A stretch of 64,000 bases of DNA from Azoarcus sp. Its GTDB lineage: Bacteria; Pseudomonadota; Gammaproteobacteria; Burkholderiales; Rhodocyclaceae. This document shows, in pieces, positions 51,850 through 60,235 of the stretch. Where the stretch lies: positions 1 to 64,000 of the forward strand of contig JAUVVG010000002.1 in assembly GCA_030604735.1 (NCBI GenBank), in the 5' to 3' direction. The notes below the pieces were generated by a model. The model searched no databases. It had not been told where the DNA came from and saw only the letters and a program-made list of their open reading frames with translations. Position 1 is the stretch's first letter, and each line of letters begins with the position of its first letter. Position numbers and translations under genes: made by a program.

Positions 51850-53593
51850 CTGCGTCCTCCCGGGTGACGCGCAGGACTTCCTCCAGCGAGGTCTCGCCCG
51901 CCAGCACCTTGAGCAAGCCGTCTTCGTGCAGCGACCGCATGCCGGCGCTGCGCGCGACCGCCTGCAGTCGACCGGCATCGGCGCCGGCGAGGATCGCATC
52001 CTTGCACGCGCCATCGAGCACTAGCAATTCGTGGATCGCGGTCCGCCCGTGATAGCCGGTGTGCCTGCAACTCGAACAGCCGACCGCTGCATGGGGGGTG
52101 GCCTGGGCGAGGTCGAAGGCCTTGGCGACCCGCTCGCAGCCGGCCAGGACCGCCTGGGGCAGCCGGGTGGGGCGCTTGCACTGGGGGCAGAGGCGGCGAA
52201 CCAAGCGTTGCGCCAGCACGCCGCTGACGGTAGAGGTGATCAGGTAGCGCTCTATTCCCATGTCCTCGAGCCGGGTGATCGCGGTCGTGGCGGTGTTGGT
52301 ATGCAGCGTGGACAGCACCCGGTGTCCGGTCAGCGCGGACTGCACCGCGATGCGGGCGGTCTCGGTATCGCGCATCTCGCCGATCAGGATGGTGTCCGGA
52401 TCCTGGCGCAGGATCGCGCGCAGCGCCTGCGCGAAGCTCAGTCCGATCTGCGGCTGGACCTGAAGCTGATTGATGCAGGCGAGCTGGTATTCGACCGGGT
52501 CCTCGACGGTCAGGATCTTGGTCGAGGTGGCGTCGAGCTGGCCCAGCGCCGCATACAAGGTGGTGGTCTTTCCGGAACCGGTCGGGCCGGTGACCAGCAC
52601 GATGCCGTGCGGCAATGCGATCAGCTTGCGGAAGGCCGCCAGCATGTCGTCGGCGAAGCCCATCCGTTCGAGGTCCAGCCTGACGCTGGCGCGGTCGAGC
52701 ACCCGGATCACGACGCTCTCGCCGTGCAGGGTCGGCAGGGTCGACACCCGCAGGTCGAGCTCGTGACCCTTGACCCGGGTACGTATCCGCCCGTCCTGGG
52801 GCAGACGGCGCTCGGCGATGTTCAGGTGGGCGAGCAGCTTGATCCGCGAGGTGACCGCTGGGGCGAGCGAGACCGCTTCGATCTCGGGGGCGAGCAGGGT
52901 GCCATCGACACGGTAGCGCAGATGCAGACCGTCCTCGAAGGCCTCGATATGGATGTCCGAGGCGCGCAGGTCGATCACCTTCGCGATGATGCGATTGACC
53001 AGCGTGATGACCGGCGCCTCCGAGGCCAGGTCCCGAAGATGCTCGACGAATTCGCCATCACGGCCATTGGTATCGAGTGTCTCATCCGGCGTCGTTTCCG
53101 CCTCGACGACATCGTCCAGGTACAGGCGTTGCTGGGCATTGCGCAGGTCGGTCTCGGTGGCGATGCAGGGTTCTATCCGCAGGCCGGTCGAGAGCGCCAG
53201 CGCCTTGACCAGAAAGTCGTCCTGTGGCGCGCTCATCGCAACCCGCAACAGGCCAGGGTCATCGCTGGCGAGCGGGACCAGGCGATGGCGAAGCAGATAA
53301 TCCTGGTTCAGCCCGGACACCGCGGCCGGCGCGTCCGGGAAGTCATCCTCTCCGACCAGAGGGATGTCCAGTTGCTCGGCCAGTGCCTGGGCCACGTCCC
53401 GTTCGGCAACCAGGCCCAGCTGTATCAGGACCGCCCCCAGCAGACCGCCGACGCTGCTCTGCGCAGCGAGCGCGTTGTCGAGGTCGCGCCGCTCCAGGCG
53501 CCCTGCGCTGAGCAGCAGTTCGCCAAGGCGCATCCGTGCGGGCGACATCAGGTCCGCGTCGGGAGCTATAGGTTCGAGGGAGGCATGCGGCAT
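51842..53593 (-). CDS. gspE: T2SS assembly ATPase GspE
   Basis: 583 aa. The N1E domain (MSPARMRLGELLLSAGRLER) is followed by the ATPase: Walker A TGPTGSGKTTTLYAAL, Asp-box TVEDPVEYQLACINQLQVQP, Walker B ILIGEMRDTETARIAVQSAL and His-box VLSTLHTNTATTAITRL. The zinc-binding four-Cys motif is LCPQCKR and GCSSCRH. It powers the pseudopilus. It is the first gene of the cluster; the Pho box in the divergent gap lies 179 bp upstream. Confidence 0.96.
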   Translation of the reverse strand: MPHASLEPIAPDADLMSPARMRLGELLLSAGRLERRDLDNALAAQSSVGGLLGAVLIQLGLVAERDVAQALAEQLDIPLVGEDDFPDAPAAVSGLNQDYLLRHRLVPLASDDPGLLRVAMSAPQDDFLVKALALSTGLRIEPCIATETDLRNAQQRLYLDDVVEAETTPDETLDTNGRDGEFVEHLRDLASEAPVITLVNRIIAKVIDLRASDIHIEAFEDGLHLRYRVDGTLLAPEIEAVSLAPAVTSRIKLLAHLNIAERRLPQDGRIRTRVKGHELDLRVSTLPTLHGESVVIRVLDRASVRLDLERMGFADDMLAAFRKLIALPHGIVLVTGPTGSGKTTTLYAALGQLDATSTKILTVEDPVEYQLACINQLQVQPQIGLSFAQALRAILRQDPDTILIGEMRDTETARIAVQSALTGHRVLSTLHTNTATTAITRLEDMGIERYLITSTVSGVLAQRLVRRLCPQCKRPTRLPQAVLAGCERVAKAFDLAQATPHAAVGCSSCRHTGYHGRTAIHELLVLDGACKDAILAGADAGRLQAVARSAGMRSLHEDGLLKVLAGETSLEEVLRVTREDADA

Positions 53594-53745
53594 GGGACGG
53601 TAGATTTGGTCTGTCGGTGCGAAGTGACGGTCAGTGGATCGTGGGGATGGGCTTCGGCCGCTCCGGGACGCGGATTGGATACGTTGGTTGGCGAGCCGAC
53701 GACTCTTTCGTGACGACAGTGTTACATGTCAATGTGACGATCATG

Positions 53746-53799
53746 TTGCAGGTCATTGCGATGACGCATGACTGTCATTTGCTTGTCATGATCCTGCAA
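53746..53799. repeat. Imperfect inverted repeat enclosing the Pho box
   Basis: TTGCAGGTCAT (53746-53756) and ATGATCCTGCAA (53788-53799) are inverted copies with one extra base, about 31 bp apart. A second small hairpin, CCTGC-AATC-GCAGG, spans 53793-53806 and shares the right arm. The symmetry is visible; its role is unknown. Confidence 0.45.
53772..53789 (+). promoter_or_regulatory. Pho box (PhoB binding site)
   Basis: CTGTCAT-TTGC-TTGTCAT: two direct 7-bp repeats separated by 4 bp. The first repeat matches the PhoB consensus at 7 of 7 positions and the second at 6 of 7. It ends 55 bp before the ATG of the choice-of-anchor I gene, the expected position for a Pho promoter. The gspE start lies 179 bp away on the other side. 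Assuming equal base use, fewer than one such site in 64 kb is expected by chance. Confidence 0.8.
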
Positions 53800-53844
53800 T
53801 CGCAGGCGTTGATAGTCCTTGGTTCCTTACAACCGGGGATCTCC

Positions 53845-55524
53845 ATGAAAAGCAAATCGCTCACCCGTTCCGCCCTCGCCGGGGCGTTTGCCTTGTGCTT
53901 TGCCGGCAGTCTGCACGCTGGTGCTGCCGTCACGCCGTTCCAACTCAGCCTGACGCCGATCGGGACCTATGCCTCCGGCGTGTTCGATCAGTCCGCGGCC
54001 GAGATCGTCGCGCACGACCCCGAGAGCCAGCGTCTGTTCGTCGTGAATGCGCAAAGCGGCCAGATCGATGTGCTCGACGCCCGGGTGCCGACGGCCTTGG
54101 CGAAGTTGTTCAGCATTGATCTGTCGAGTTTTGGCGCTACGGTTAACAGCGTCGATGTTCGTAACGGTCTGCTGGTTGCGGCTGTCGAAGCGCCGGTCAA
54201 GACCGATGCGGGCAAGGCGGTGTTCGCCGATATCGACGGCAATGTGCTGGCCGCGGTCGAAGTCGGCGCACTGCCCGACATGGTCACCTTCACACCGGAT
54301 GGCAAGCGCGTGCTGGTTGCCAACGAAGGCGAACCCAATATCGACTACAGCATCGACCCGGAAGGCTCGGTCAGCATCATCGACCTGCCCGGCGACGTTC
54401 GTACGCTGACCCAGGCGCATGTGCGCACGGCTGGCTTTACCCAGTTCAACGACGCCGAACTCGATGCATCGATCCGGATCAGCGGCCCGAACGCGACCGT
54501 TGCGCAGGATCTCGAGCCCGAGTACATCACCATGTCCAAGGACTCTCGCACCGCGTGGGTGGCGCTGCAGGAGAACAACGCGATCGGCATCCTGGATATC
54601 GAGGCGGGCGAGTTCACCGCGCTCAAGGGTCTGGGCTTCAAGGATCACATGCTGTCGGGTAACGAACTCGATGTGAGCGACCGCGATGGCAAGATCCAGA
54701 TCGCCAACTGGCCGGTGTATGGCGTGTACATGCCGGATGCGATCTCGAGCTACGAATACCGTGGCCGTAACTACATCGTCACCGCGAACGAAGGCGATGC
54801 GCGTGAGTATCTCGATCCGGAGGACGAGGACATTGTTTTCTTCGCGGACGTTTCCCGTTATCGCGGCTTGAGCGGTGACACACCGATTTGCACTGACTCA
54901 CCGCGTTTCACTGAGTTTTTCGCCGGCAATCCGCTTGGCGTAACGACCGCATCGCAGCTCCGTGACAACACCAACATGGGCCGGCTCAACGTACTCACCA
55001 CGGAAGGACTGCGCGCCGACGGCAGATGCTACGAAGCGATCTACGCCTTTGGTGCCCGCTCGTTTTCGATCTACAACGACGCGATCGAACAGGTTTACGA
55101 CAGCGGTGCGGATTTCGAGCGGATCACTGCCGAGGCCTACCCCGAGTTCTTCAACTCCAACCATCGCGAGAACTCGTTCGAGACCCGCAGCGACGACAAG
55201 GGGCCGGAGCCGGAAGGCGTGACCGTGGCCAAGCTGTGGGGTAGCACCTATGCCTTCGTCGGGCTGGAGCGCATCGGCGGTGTGATGATCTACGACATCA
55301 CCAACCCGTATTCGCCGAGCTTTGTGCAGTATTTCAATAACCGCGACTTCTCGGCCGAGCCGGGCACGCAAGCGGCGGGTGACCTCGGTGCGGAAGGCCT
55401 GATCGTGATCGAGGCGTCGAAGAGCCCGATCCCGGGTGTGCCATTGCTGGTGGTCGCCAACGAGGTGAGCGGCACGACCACGGTGTTCCGCATCGACCGC
55501 GAGCGTCTGGTCGGCCGTCGGTAA
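53845..55524 (+). CDS. Secreted choice-of-anchor I family protein (β-propeller, likely Pho-regulated)
   Basis: 559 aa from the ATG at 53845. Signal peptide RSALAGAFALCFAGSLHAGA. The family start VTPFQLSLTPIGTYASGVFD, then QSAAEIVAHDPESQRLFVVN, and β-propeller repeats follow (VLVANEGEPNIDYSIDPEGS; LEPEYITMSKDSRTAWVALQ). Conserved late parts are YIVTANEGDAREYLDPED and DKGPEPEGVTVAKLWGSTYA. Members are often annotated as alkaline phosphatase-like or esterase-like, without proof. The Pho box just upstream suggests a role in phosphate release, and its place beside gspE suggests export by the T2SS. There is no C-terminal anchor domain, so the protein is likely soluble. Confidence 0.88.
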   Translation: MKSKSLTRSALAGAFALCFAGSLHAGAAVTPFQLSLTPIGTYASGVFDQSAAEIVAHDPESQRLFVVNAQSGQIDVLDARVPTALAKLFSIDLSSFGATVNSVDVRNGLLVAAVEAPVKTDAGKAVFADIDGNVLAAVEVGALPDMVTFTPDGKRVLVANEGEPNIDYSIDPEGSVSIIDLPGDVRTLTQAHVRTAGFTQFNDAELDASIRISGPNATVAQDLEPEYITMSKDSRTAWVALQENNAIGILDIEAGEFTALKGLGFKDHMLSGNELDVSDRDGKIQIANWPVYGVYMPDAISSYEYRGRNYIVTANEGDAREYLDPEDEDIVFFADVSRYRGLSGDTPICTDSPRFTEFFAGNPLGVTTASQLRDNTNMGRLNVLTTEGLRADGRCYEAIYAFGARSFSIYNDAIEQVYDSGADFERITAEAYPEFFNSNHRENSFETRSDDKGPEPEGVTVAKLWGSTYAFVGLERIGGVMIYDITNPYSPSFVQYFNNRDFSAEPGTQAAGDLGAEGLIVIEASKSPIPGVPLLVVANEVSGTTTVFRIDRERLVGRR

Positions 55525-55560
55525 GTCGTTCGAGCTGCTTCGACTCATCGCCACGTCCTA

Positions 55561-55589
55561 TCGTCCAGGCGCAAGCGTCGCCTGGACGA
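55561..55589 (+). terminator. Hairpin after the choice-of-anchor I gene
   Basis: TCGTCCAGGCG and CGCCTGGACGA form an 11-bp perfect stem with a 7-nt loop, 36 bp after the stop codon. No T-run follows, so termination strength is uncertain. Confidence 0.5.
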
Positions 55590-55688
55590 CCCTCCCCGTC
55601 GAGGCGAGGGCGCGACCTGCTGGAGTAGAACGTGGGGTGCGGGATGGGTCAGTCGCTCTTCGACTGAGGTGTTCAGCAGGGCTTTCCA

Positions 55689-55720
55689 GGGCCGGGTGCC
55701 GTCGCAGGACGACCCGGCCC
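55689..55720. terminator. Hairpin between convergent genes, possibly bidirectional
   Basis: GGGCCGGGT and ACCCGGCCC (9 bp) around a 14-nt loop, followed on the plus strand by TTCTCATT. It lies 7 bp beyond the stop of the 2OG oxygenase gene on the minus strand, so it may stop both transcripts. Confidence 0.5.
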
Positions 55721-55727
55721 TTCTCAT

Positions 55728-56732
55728 TCAGCGGGTCGCTTCGTCGCCCCACATGAAGGTCAGCAGCACATGCCGTGTGCCGCGGGTGACTTCGGTCGCC
55801 TCGTGCAGCAGGGCGCCCGAGAATACGATCGCGCCGCCGGTGTCGGGCCGGTAGAGCGTCTGGCCGAACTCCGGGAAGGCGAGACAGCCGCCGTCGTAAT
55901 CGTCGTTCAGGTTGATCGTCATCGCAAAGCGGCGATGCCTCGCGTCCGGGGTGACGTTGTCACGGTGGCGTCGGAAGTAGCCACCGGTGGCCGCGTCATA
56001 GGCGACAACCTTGAAACCTTCGAAGCGGGTCACCGGGTAGTTGAACGCGCCGGCGATCGCAGGCAGCACCCGGCGTGACATCGCGTCGCTGACTTCCGCC
56101 ACCAGGTCAGGGTCCCGTAGTTTGTGGTCGCGACGCCTCTTGGCCCGATCGTCGGGAGCCAGCTTCGGGACACCCTCGACCAGGCGGACCATGCCGCTTT
56201 CGGTATTGTCGGCCGCGTAGGCCACAATCAGGCGGGCGCACAGGTCGGAATCGAGCACGTCCGGAAGGAGCAACACGGGCGCGGCGCCGCTTCGCACCAC
56301 CGGCGGCGAGGTCGTCTGAGCCAGCTCGCGGGCGACCAGACGATCGACCGCGTCGGCAACGGCCTGCGGATTCGCGTTGTCGATCCGCTCGCGAAACCGC
56401 AGTTGCCGGTCGAGCAGCCAGGCGAGCGGCTCGTCATTGCGCGTCTTCGTCAGTCCAAGCATCGCGGTCAGTCGTCCATGGTCTTGCATCGCGGGGATCG
56501 CGGCCGGGACCTTCGCGCCGCCTGCACCGGGCAGCAGCCCCAGCAGCGGGATCGCGTCACCCAGCGCTGCGAAGGGTGCGAGCGCGTCGGCCTGGTGCGC
56601 GAGCAGCAGCACGGTCGGTCGGCCGCAGTAGCGCTCGTAAAAGGTCGTCAGCATGCCGTCTTCCGCTGGCAGCAGGAACTCCGGAGCACGATCGCCCGGC
56701 GTTGGCAGCATGAGGGAGGACGAAGCAGTCAT
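55728..56732 (-). CDS. 2OG-Fe(II) oxygenase with N-terminal peroxiredoxin-like domain
   Basis: 334 aa. Residues 1-140 look like a thioredoxin-fold (AhpC/TSA-like) start: PGDRAPEFLLPAEDGMLTTF, with a single Cys (Cys36) and no CxxC. The C-terminal half is a prolyl-4-hydroxylase-type oxygenase: iron ligands His256 and Asp258 in YFRRHRDN, His310 in GALLHEATEV, and the 2-oxoglutarate-binding Arg320. All four are in place. Similar fusions are known as 'redoxin domain / 2OG-Fe(II) oxygenase' proteins, with unknown substrate. It lies between the choice-of-anchor I gene and phoX, and downstream of the phoX terminator, so it needs its own promoter or readthrough. Confidence 0.82.
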   Translation of the reverse strand: MTASSSLMLPTPGDRAPEFLLPAEDGMLTTFYERYCGRPTVLLLAHQADALAPFAALGDAIPLLGLLPGAGGAKVPAAIPAMQDHGRLTAMLGLTKTRNDEPLAWLLDRQLRFRERIDNANPQAVADAVDRLVARELAQTTSPPVVRSGAAPVLLLPDVLDSDLCARLIVAYAADNTESGMVRLVEGVPKLAPDDRAKRRRDHKLRDPDLVAEVSDAMSRRVLPAIAGAFNYPVTRFEGFKVVAYDAATGGYFRRHRDNVTPDARHRRFAMTINLNDDYDGGCLAFPEFGQTLYRPDTGGAIVFSGALLHEATEVTRGTRHVLLTFMWGDEATR

Positions 56733-56758
56733 CGGTTTGGTCCTTCAAAAAATGAAAA

Positions 56759-56780
56759 GGACCCGCCTCGCGGCGGGTCC
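56759..56780 (-). terminator. Intrinsic terminator of the phoX gene
   Basis: GGACCCGCC and GGCGGGTCC (9 bp, perfect) with a 4-nt loop; on the minus strand it is followed by TTTTCATTTTTTG. It lies 59 bp after the phoX stop. Confidence 0.8.
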
Positions 56781-56792
56781 AGTCGTTCCTTT

Positions 56793-56823
56793 CGAAGCGA
56801 CCGTGGAGCTTGCGGTCGCTTCG
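56793..56823 (-). repeat. 11-bp perfect inverted repeat in the phoX 3' untranslated region
   Basis: CGAAGCGACCG and CGGTCGCTTCG around a 9-nt loop, between the phoX stop and its terminator. On RNA it would fold strongly. It may protect the 3' end of the mRNA or bind a regulator. Confidence 0.5.
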
Positions 56824-56838
56824 AGCCCTTCTCTGTGG

Positions 56839-58890
56839 TTACAGGCCGACCACGCCGCCGTCTTCGCGGGTGATGACGATGGTCGAGGAACGCGGGCGCG
56901 GGCCGCTCGGGCTGGCGGTTACCGGTGCGTCACCCGGGTGGCGATAGACGGCACCGCTGTCAGGCCAGTTGCTGGTGAAGCTGCGAGGACCCGAACGGTC
57001 GCCCGGGTGCTGGAAGTTCACGAACAGGGTCTTGCCGTCAGGCGTGGAGACGACGCCGGTCGTTTCCTGCTGGAACGGACCGGCGAGGAAGCGCTTGATC
57101 TCGCCGGTGATCGGGTTGGCCGCGAGCATCTGGTTCTCGCCGAAGGGGCCGGAGGCCTGTTGCGAGCCGCTCATGTCGGTCTGGATCCACAGGATGCCGT
57201 TCTGGTCGATCCACAGGCCGTCCGGGCTGGCGAAGCGGTTGCTCTCGTCCAGTGCCGGGCCGTCCTGGGCCGGCAGGATCTGACTGTCGGTTTCCGGACC
57301 GCCGAGAACGAAAATGTCCCATTCGAACTTGGTCGCCCACGGCCGGTTGCCTTCCTCGCGCCAGCGGATGATGTGGCCGAAGGCATTGCGGGTACGCGGG
57401 TTGGCCGCGTCCGCAACGGTGCGGGACGAGTTGTTGGTCAGCGTGAAATAGACCTCGTTGGTCTGCGGATGCACCGCACCCCATTCCGGACGGTCCATCC
57501 TGGTCGCGCCGACCACGTCGGCGGCTAGGCGAGTGTTGATCAACACGTCGGCCTGGCTGGTGAATTGCACGCCCTTTTCGAGTGCGGCGGAGAGAAAGGC
57601 CGGATCGTTGAAGTCCAGCGCACGCCATTCGCCGCTGCCGTCCTCGTGGAACACCGCGACATACAAGGTGCCGTGGTCGAGCATGTCGGGGTCGCGGCGC
57701 TTGTCGTTCCATCGGCCCTTGGTGACGAACTTGTAGATGTACTCGTTCTGCGCATCGTCACCCGAGTAGAAGGCCAGTGGCTGGCCGTTCTGGGGCATCG
57801 CGAAGACACAGGCTTCGTGGGCGAAACGGCCCATCGCGGTGCGCTTCTTGGGCGTGCTGGTCGGGTCGAACGGGTCGATCTCGAGGATCCAGCCGTGGCC
57901 GTTGACTTCGTTACGGTAGTCGTCGGTCGCGCTTGCGCCGCTCGGGGTGACGTTGAAGCGCTCGTATTCGTCGCCGGCGACGGTGTCCCAGCGGTAACGG
58001 CTGGTCGAGGTGCCGACGCCGTAACGACTCTGCTCGCGCGGACGCTGGCCACGGTTGACGAAGTAGCCGGCCCAGTTCTCCTCACAGGTGAGATAGGTAT
58101 CCCACGGGGTGGTGCCATGGCCGCAGTTGTTCAGCGTGCCGCGGGCCATGGTGCCGTTGGGGCTGTACTTGGTCTTGACGAAGTCCGAGCCGCGCACCGG
58201 GCCGCTGATCTCGCACGGGGTGCCGGCGGTGACGCGGCGGTTGTATTGGCCGCGAACCACGTCCCAGACGCCGTTGGTACGCTTGATCTCGACCACGCTC
58301 ACGCCGTGGGCGGCGATTTCCTTGCGTACTTCGTCGGCATTCGGGCGGCGGTTGTTGACCGTGGTCGGGCCGTTGGCGTGCAACACGTTCTGGTCGACAT
58401 ACTCGTGGTTCAGGCACAGGATGCCGTGACCGTTCGGGTCGTCGGCCATCGGGAAGTAGTGGATGCCATCGTGGTGGGAGCCGACCTGCTGTTCCTGCTC
58501 TTCGCCGCTGTTGCCGTTCACGCCGTCGTAGGCGGGGTAGCTGCCGGTGATCGGCGTACCCCACGGGGCCAGAGTCTGGACCTTGAAGCCGCGCGGCACG
58601 GTGGCGGTGTCGGAGCGGACCGGCGGGATCGCGTCGAAGCTCAGGGTCGGGTTCAAGCCGATGGCGGCACGGCCGGCCGCTTGCGACGGGAGGAAGCCCG
58701 GGCGGGCCAGCGCCGCGACCGGAGCGGTAGCGAACGCGCCGACGACCGCGGCGCTCAGCGAGGTGCGCATCATGTCACGGCGGGAGAAGCGACGCTCGAG
58801 GATCGAGGCGAAGGTCGGGTTGTTGGAATCGTTGGACGGCAGCTCGTCGCCGGTTTCGGCGAGCATCAGCTCGAGGGAGTTGTCTTTCAT
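56839..58890 (-). CDS. phoX: PhoX-family phosphatase (DUF839), Tat-exported
   Basis: 683 aa. A twin-arginine signal is visible: ERRFSRRDMMRTSL (Arg37-Arg38), then a hydrophobic stretch and AVAALA-type cleavage site. The PhoX body has GSHHDGIHYFPM, LCLNHEYVDQ, RGTLNNCGHGTTPWDTYLTC and EENWAGYF, and later ASPDGLWIDQNGILWIQTD. PhoX enzymes are calcium/iron-dependent alkaline phosphatases made under phosphate limitation. The Tat route means it folds in the cytoplasm first; the nearby T2SS could take it on across the outer membrane. I see no clear Pho box in its own upstream region. Confidence 0.92.
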   Translation of the reverse strand: MKDNSLELMLAETGDELPSNDSNNPTFASILERRFSRRDMMRTSLSAAVVGAFATAPVAALARPGFLPSQAAGRAAIGLNPTLSFDAIPPVRSDTATVPRGFKVQTLAPWGTPITGSYPAYDGVNGNSGEEQEQQVGSHHDGIHYFPMADDPNGHGILCLNHEYVDQNVLHANGPTTVNNRRPNADEVRKEIAAHGVSVVEIKRTNGVWDVVRGQYNRRVTAGTPCEISGPVRGSDFVKTKYSPNGTMARGTLNNCGHGTTPWDTYLTCEENWAGYFVNRGQRPREQSRYGVGTSTSRYRWDTVAGDEYERFNVTPSGASATDDYRNEVNGHGWILEIDPFDPTSTPKKRTAMGRFAHEACVFAMPQNGQPLAFYSGDDAQNEYIYKFVTKGRWNDKRRDPDMLDHGTLYVAVFHEDGSGEWRALDFNDPAFLSAALEKGVQFTSQADVLINTRLAADVVGATRMDRPEWGAVHPQTNEVYFTLTNNSSRTVADAANPRTRNAFGHIIRWREEGNRPWATKFEWDIFVLGGPETDSQILPAQDGPALDESNRFASPDGLWIDQNGILWIQTDMSGSQQASGPFGENQMLAANPITGEIKRFLAGPFQQETTGVVSTPDGKTLFVNFQHPGDRSGPRSFTSNWPDSGAVYRHPGDAPVTASPSGPRPRSSTIVITREDGGVVGL

Positions 58891-59056
58891 CGCAGTAAGG
58901 CTCCTGTCGATGGGTTGTTGAGGAATGGCAACCTTAGGAGGGCCGGGTTACAGACCCGTGAAGGTTTTTTGGAAGATTTTTTGCGACAAGGCTTCGCGGG
59001 GTTTCCGGTCCAGGCTGGTATGCTTGATCGCCTGCCGTTTCAAACTTCATTCAGCC

Positions 59057-59767
59057 ATGAACGATTCATTCAAGGCGGGCGCCCGCGAGGGCTTCTTCGC
59101 TTTTCTGCCCTTGTCCGTCGGGCTGGTGCCATGGGCGATCGTCACCGGCGTGGCGATGCGCTCGATCGGACTGTCGCCGCTCGAGGCGATGGGCATGAAC
59201 GTGATCGTGTTCGCCGGTACCGCCCAACTCGGCACCCTGCCGTTGATCGCCACCGGCGCGCCGATCTGGCTGATCGTGCTGACGGCGCTGGTGCTCAACC
59301 TGCGTTTCGTGATCTTCAGCGCGGCGATGGCGCCCGTGTTCGACGGCCAGCCGCTCCAGCGTCGGCTGCTGTCGAGTTACCTGCTGGTGGATGGGGTCTT
59401 CGCGATCCTGTCGGAGCGCCTGCTGAAACACCCCGACAAGCACTGGCGCTGGGGCTGTTTCATCGTACCGTCGGTGTGGTGCTGGGCCTTGTGGCAGGCG
59501 TTCGCGCTGGTCGGCGTGCTCGGTGCCGGCGTGATGCCGAGCGACTGGTCGCTGGAGTTCATGGCGACGATCGCACTGATGGTGATGCTGATCCCGATGA
59601 CCGCCACCCGCCCGATGCTGGTCGCTGCGATCGCGGGCGGGCTGGGGGCGGTGCTGCTGCGTGGCATGCCGCTCAAGCTCGGTCTGATTGCCGGCATCGT
59701 GATCGGCATCCTGGCCGGTTTCGCCGCCGAACACTGGTCGGCGCCGCGCAAGGGAGCGTCATCATGA
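59057..59767 (+). CDS. azlC: Branched-chain amino acid exporter large subunit AzlC
   Basis: 236 aa from the ATG at 59057 (MNDSFKAGAREGFFAFLPLS). Family marks: SVGLVPWAIVTGVAMRSIG, ALVLNLRFVIFSAAMAPVFD, and five to six helices. It works with AzlD to export branched-chain amino acids. Its stop overlaps the azlD start (ATGA), so they are coupled. Confidence 0.92.
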   Translation: MNDSFKAGAREGFFAFLPLSVGLVPWAIVTGVAMRSIGLSPLEAMGMNVIVFAGTAQLGTLPLIATGAPIWLIVLTALVLNLRFVIFSAAMAPVFDGQPLQRRLLSSYLLVDGVFAILSERLLKHPDKHWRWGCFIVPSVWCWALWQAFALVGVLGAGVMPSDWSLEFMATIALMVMLIPMTATRPMLVAAIAGGLGAVLLRGMPLKLGLIAGIVIGILAGFAAEHWSAPRKGASS

Positions 59768-60090
59768 GCGAAGGGGCATGGCTGTGGATCACGCTGGCGC
59801 TGATCGGCAGCACGACCATCCTGACCCGCGGCAGCTTCATCATCCCGGGCGAGCGGGCGCGCCTGCCCGCGTTCGCGCATCGCCTGCTGCGCTATGCGCC
59901 GGCCGCGGCGCTGGCCGCGCTGATCGCGCCCGATATCCTGCTCGACCAGGGCGCGTTCGATCCGATCAACCCCAAATTGCTCGCGGCGATGGTCGTGATC
60001 GCGATCAGCCTGCGCTCGCGCAATCCGTGGTTGCCGTTCATCCTGGGGATGGGGGTGTTGCTGCTGATGCGCAAGGGTCTGGGCTGGTGA
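59764..60090 (+). CDS. azlD: Branched-chain amino acid exporter small subunit AzlD
   Basis: 108 aa with three to four helices. Typical AzlD: LWITLALIGSTTILTRGSFI, then LLRYAPAAALAALIAPDILL and the end ILGMGVLLLMRKGLGW. The ATG overlaps the azlC stop. A much longer open frame in the same phase runs upstream across azlC and phoX and is only shadow. Confidence 0.92.
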   Translation: MSEGAWLWITLALIGSTTILTRGSFIIPGERARLPAFAHRLLRYAPAAALAALIAPDILLDQGAFDPINPKLLAAMVVIAISLRSRNPWLPFILGMGVLLLMRKGLGW

Positions 60091-60235
60091 AAGAGGGGCT
60101 TGGCCGGATGGGCCCGCCGAAGCGGTGATCGGGAAAACGCCACAGGGCAGATCGAGTGCGGCCGCGGTCGAGAGCTCGATCGCTGTGGCTGCCACTGCGG
60201 GCATGCGAGCGAGACGAGTCCCGCGGTTTCGTCGA

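Noticed and set aside
58891-59056. Search for a Pho box before phoX
   Set aside because: Only single weak half-sites (CTGTCG, CTTGTC) are present; none forms a proper direct repeat.
57565-60090. 841-aa plus-strand open frame
   Set aside because: Only the last 108 codons are real (azlD); the rest is antisense to phoX and out of frame with azlC.
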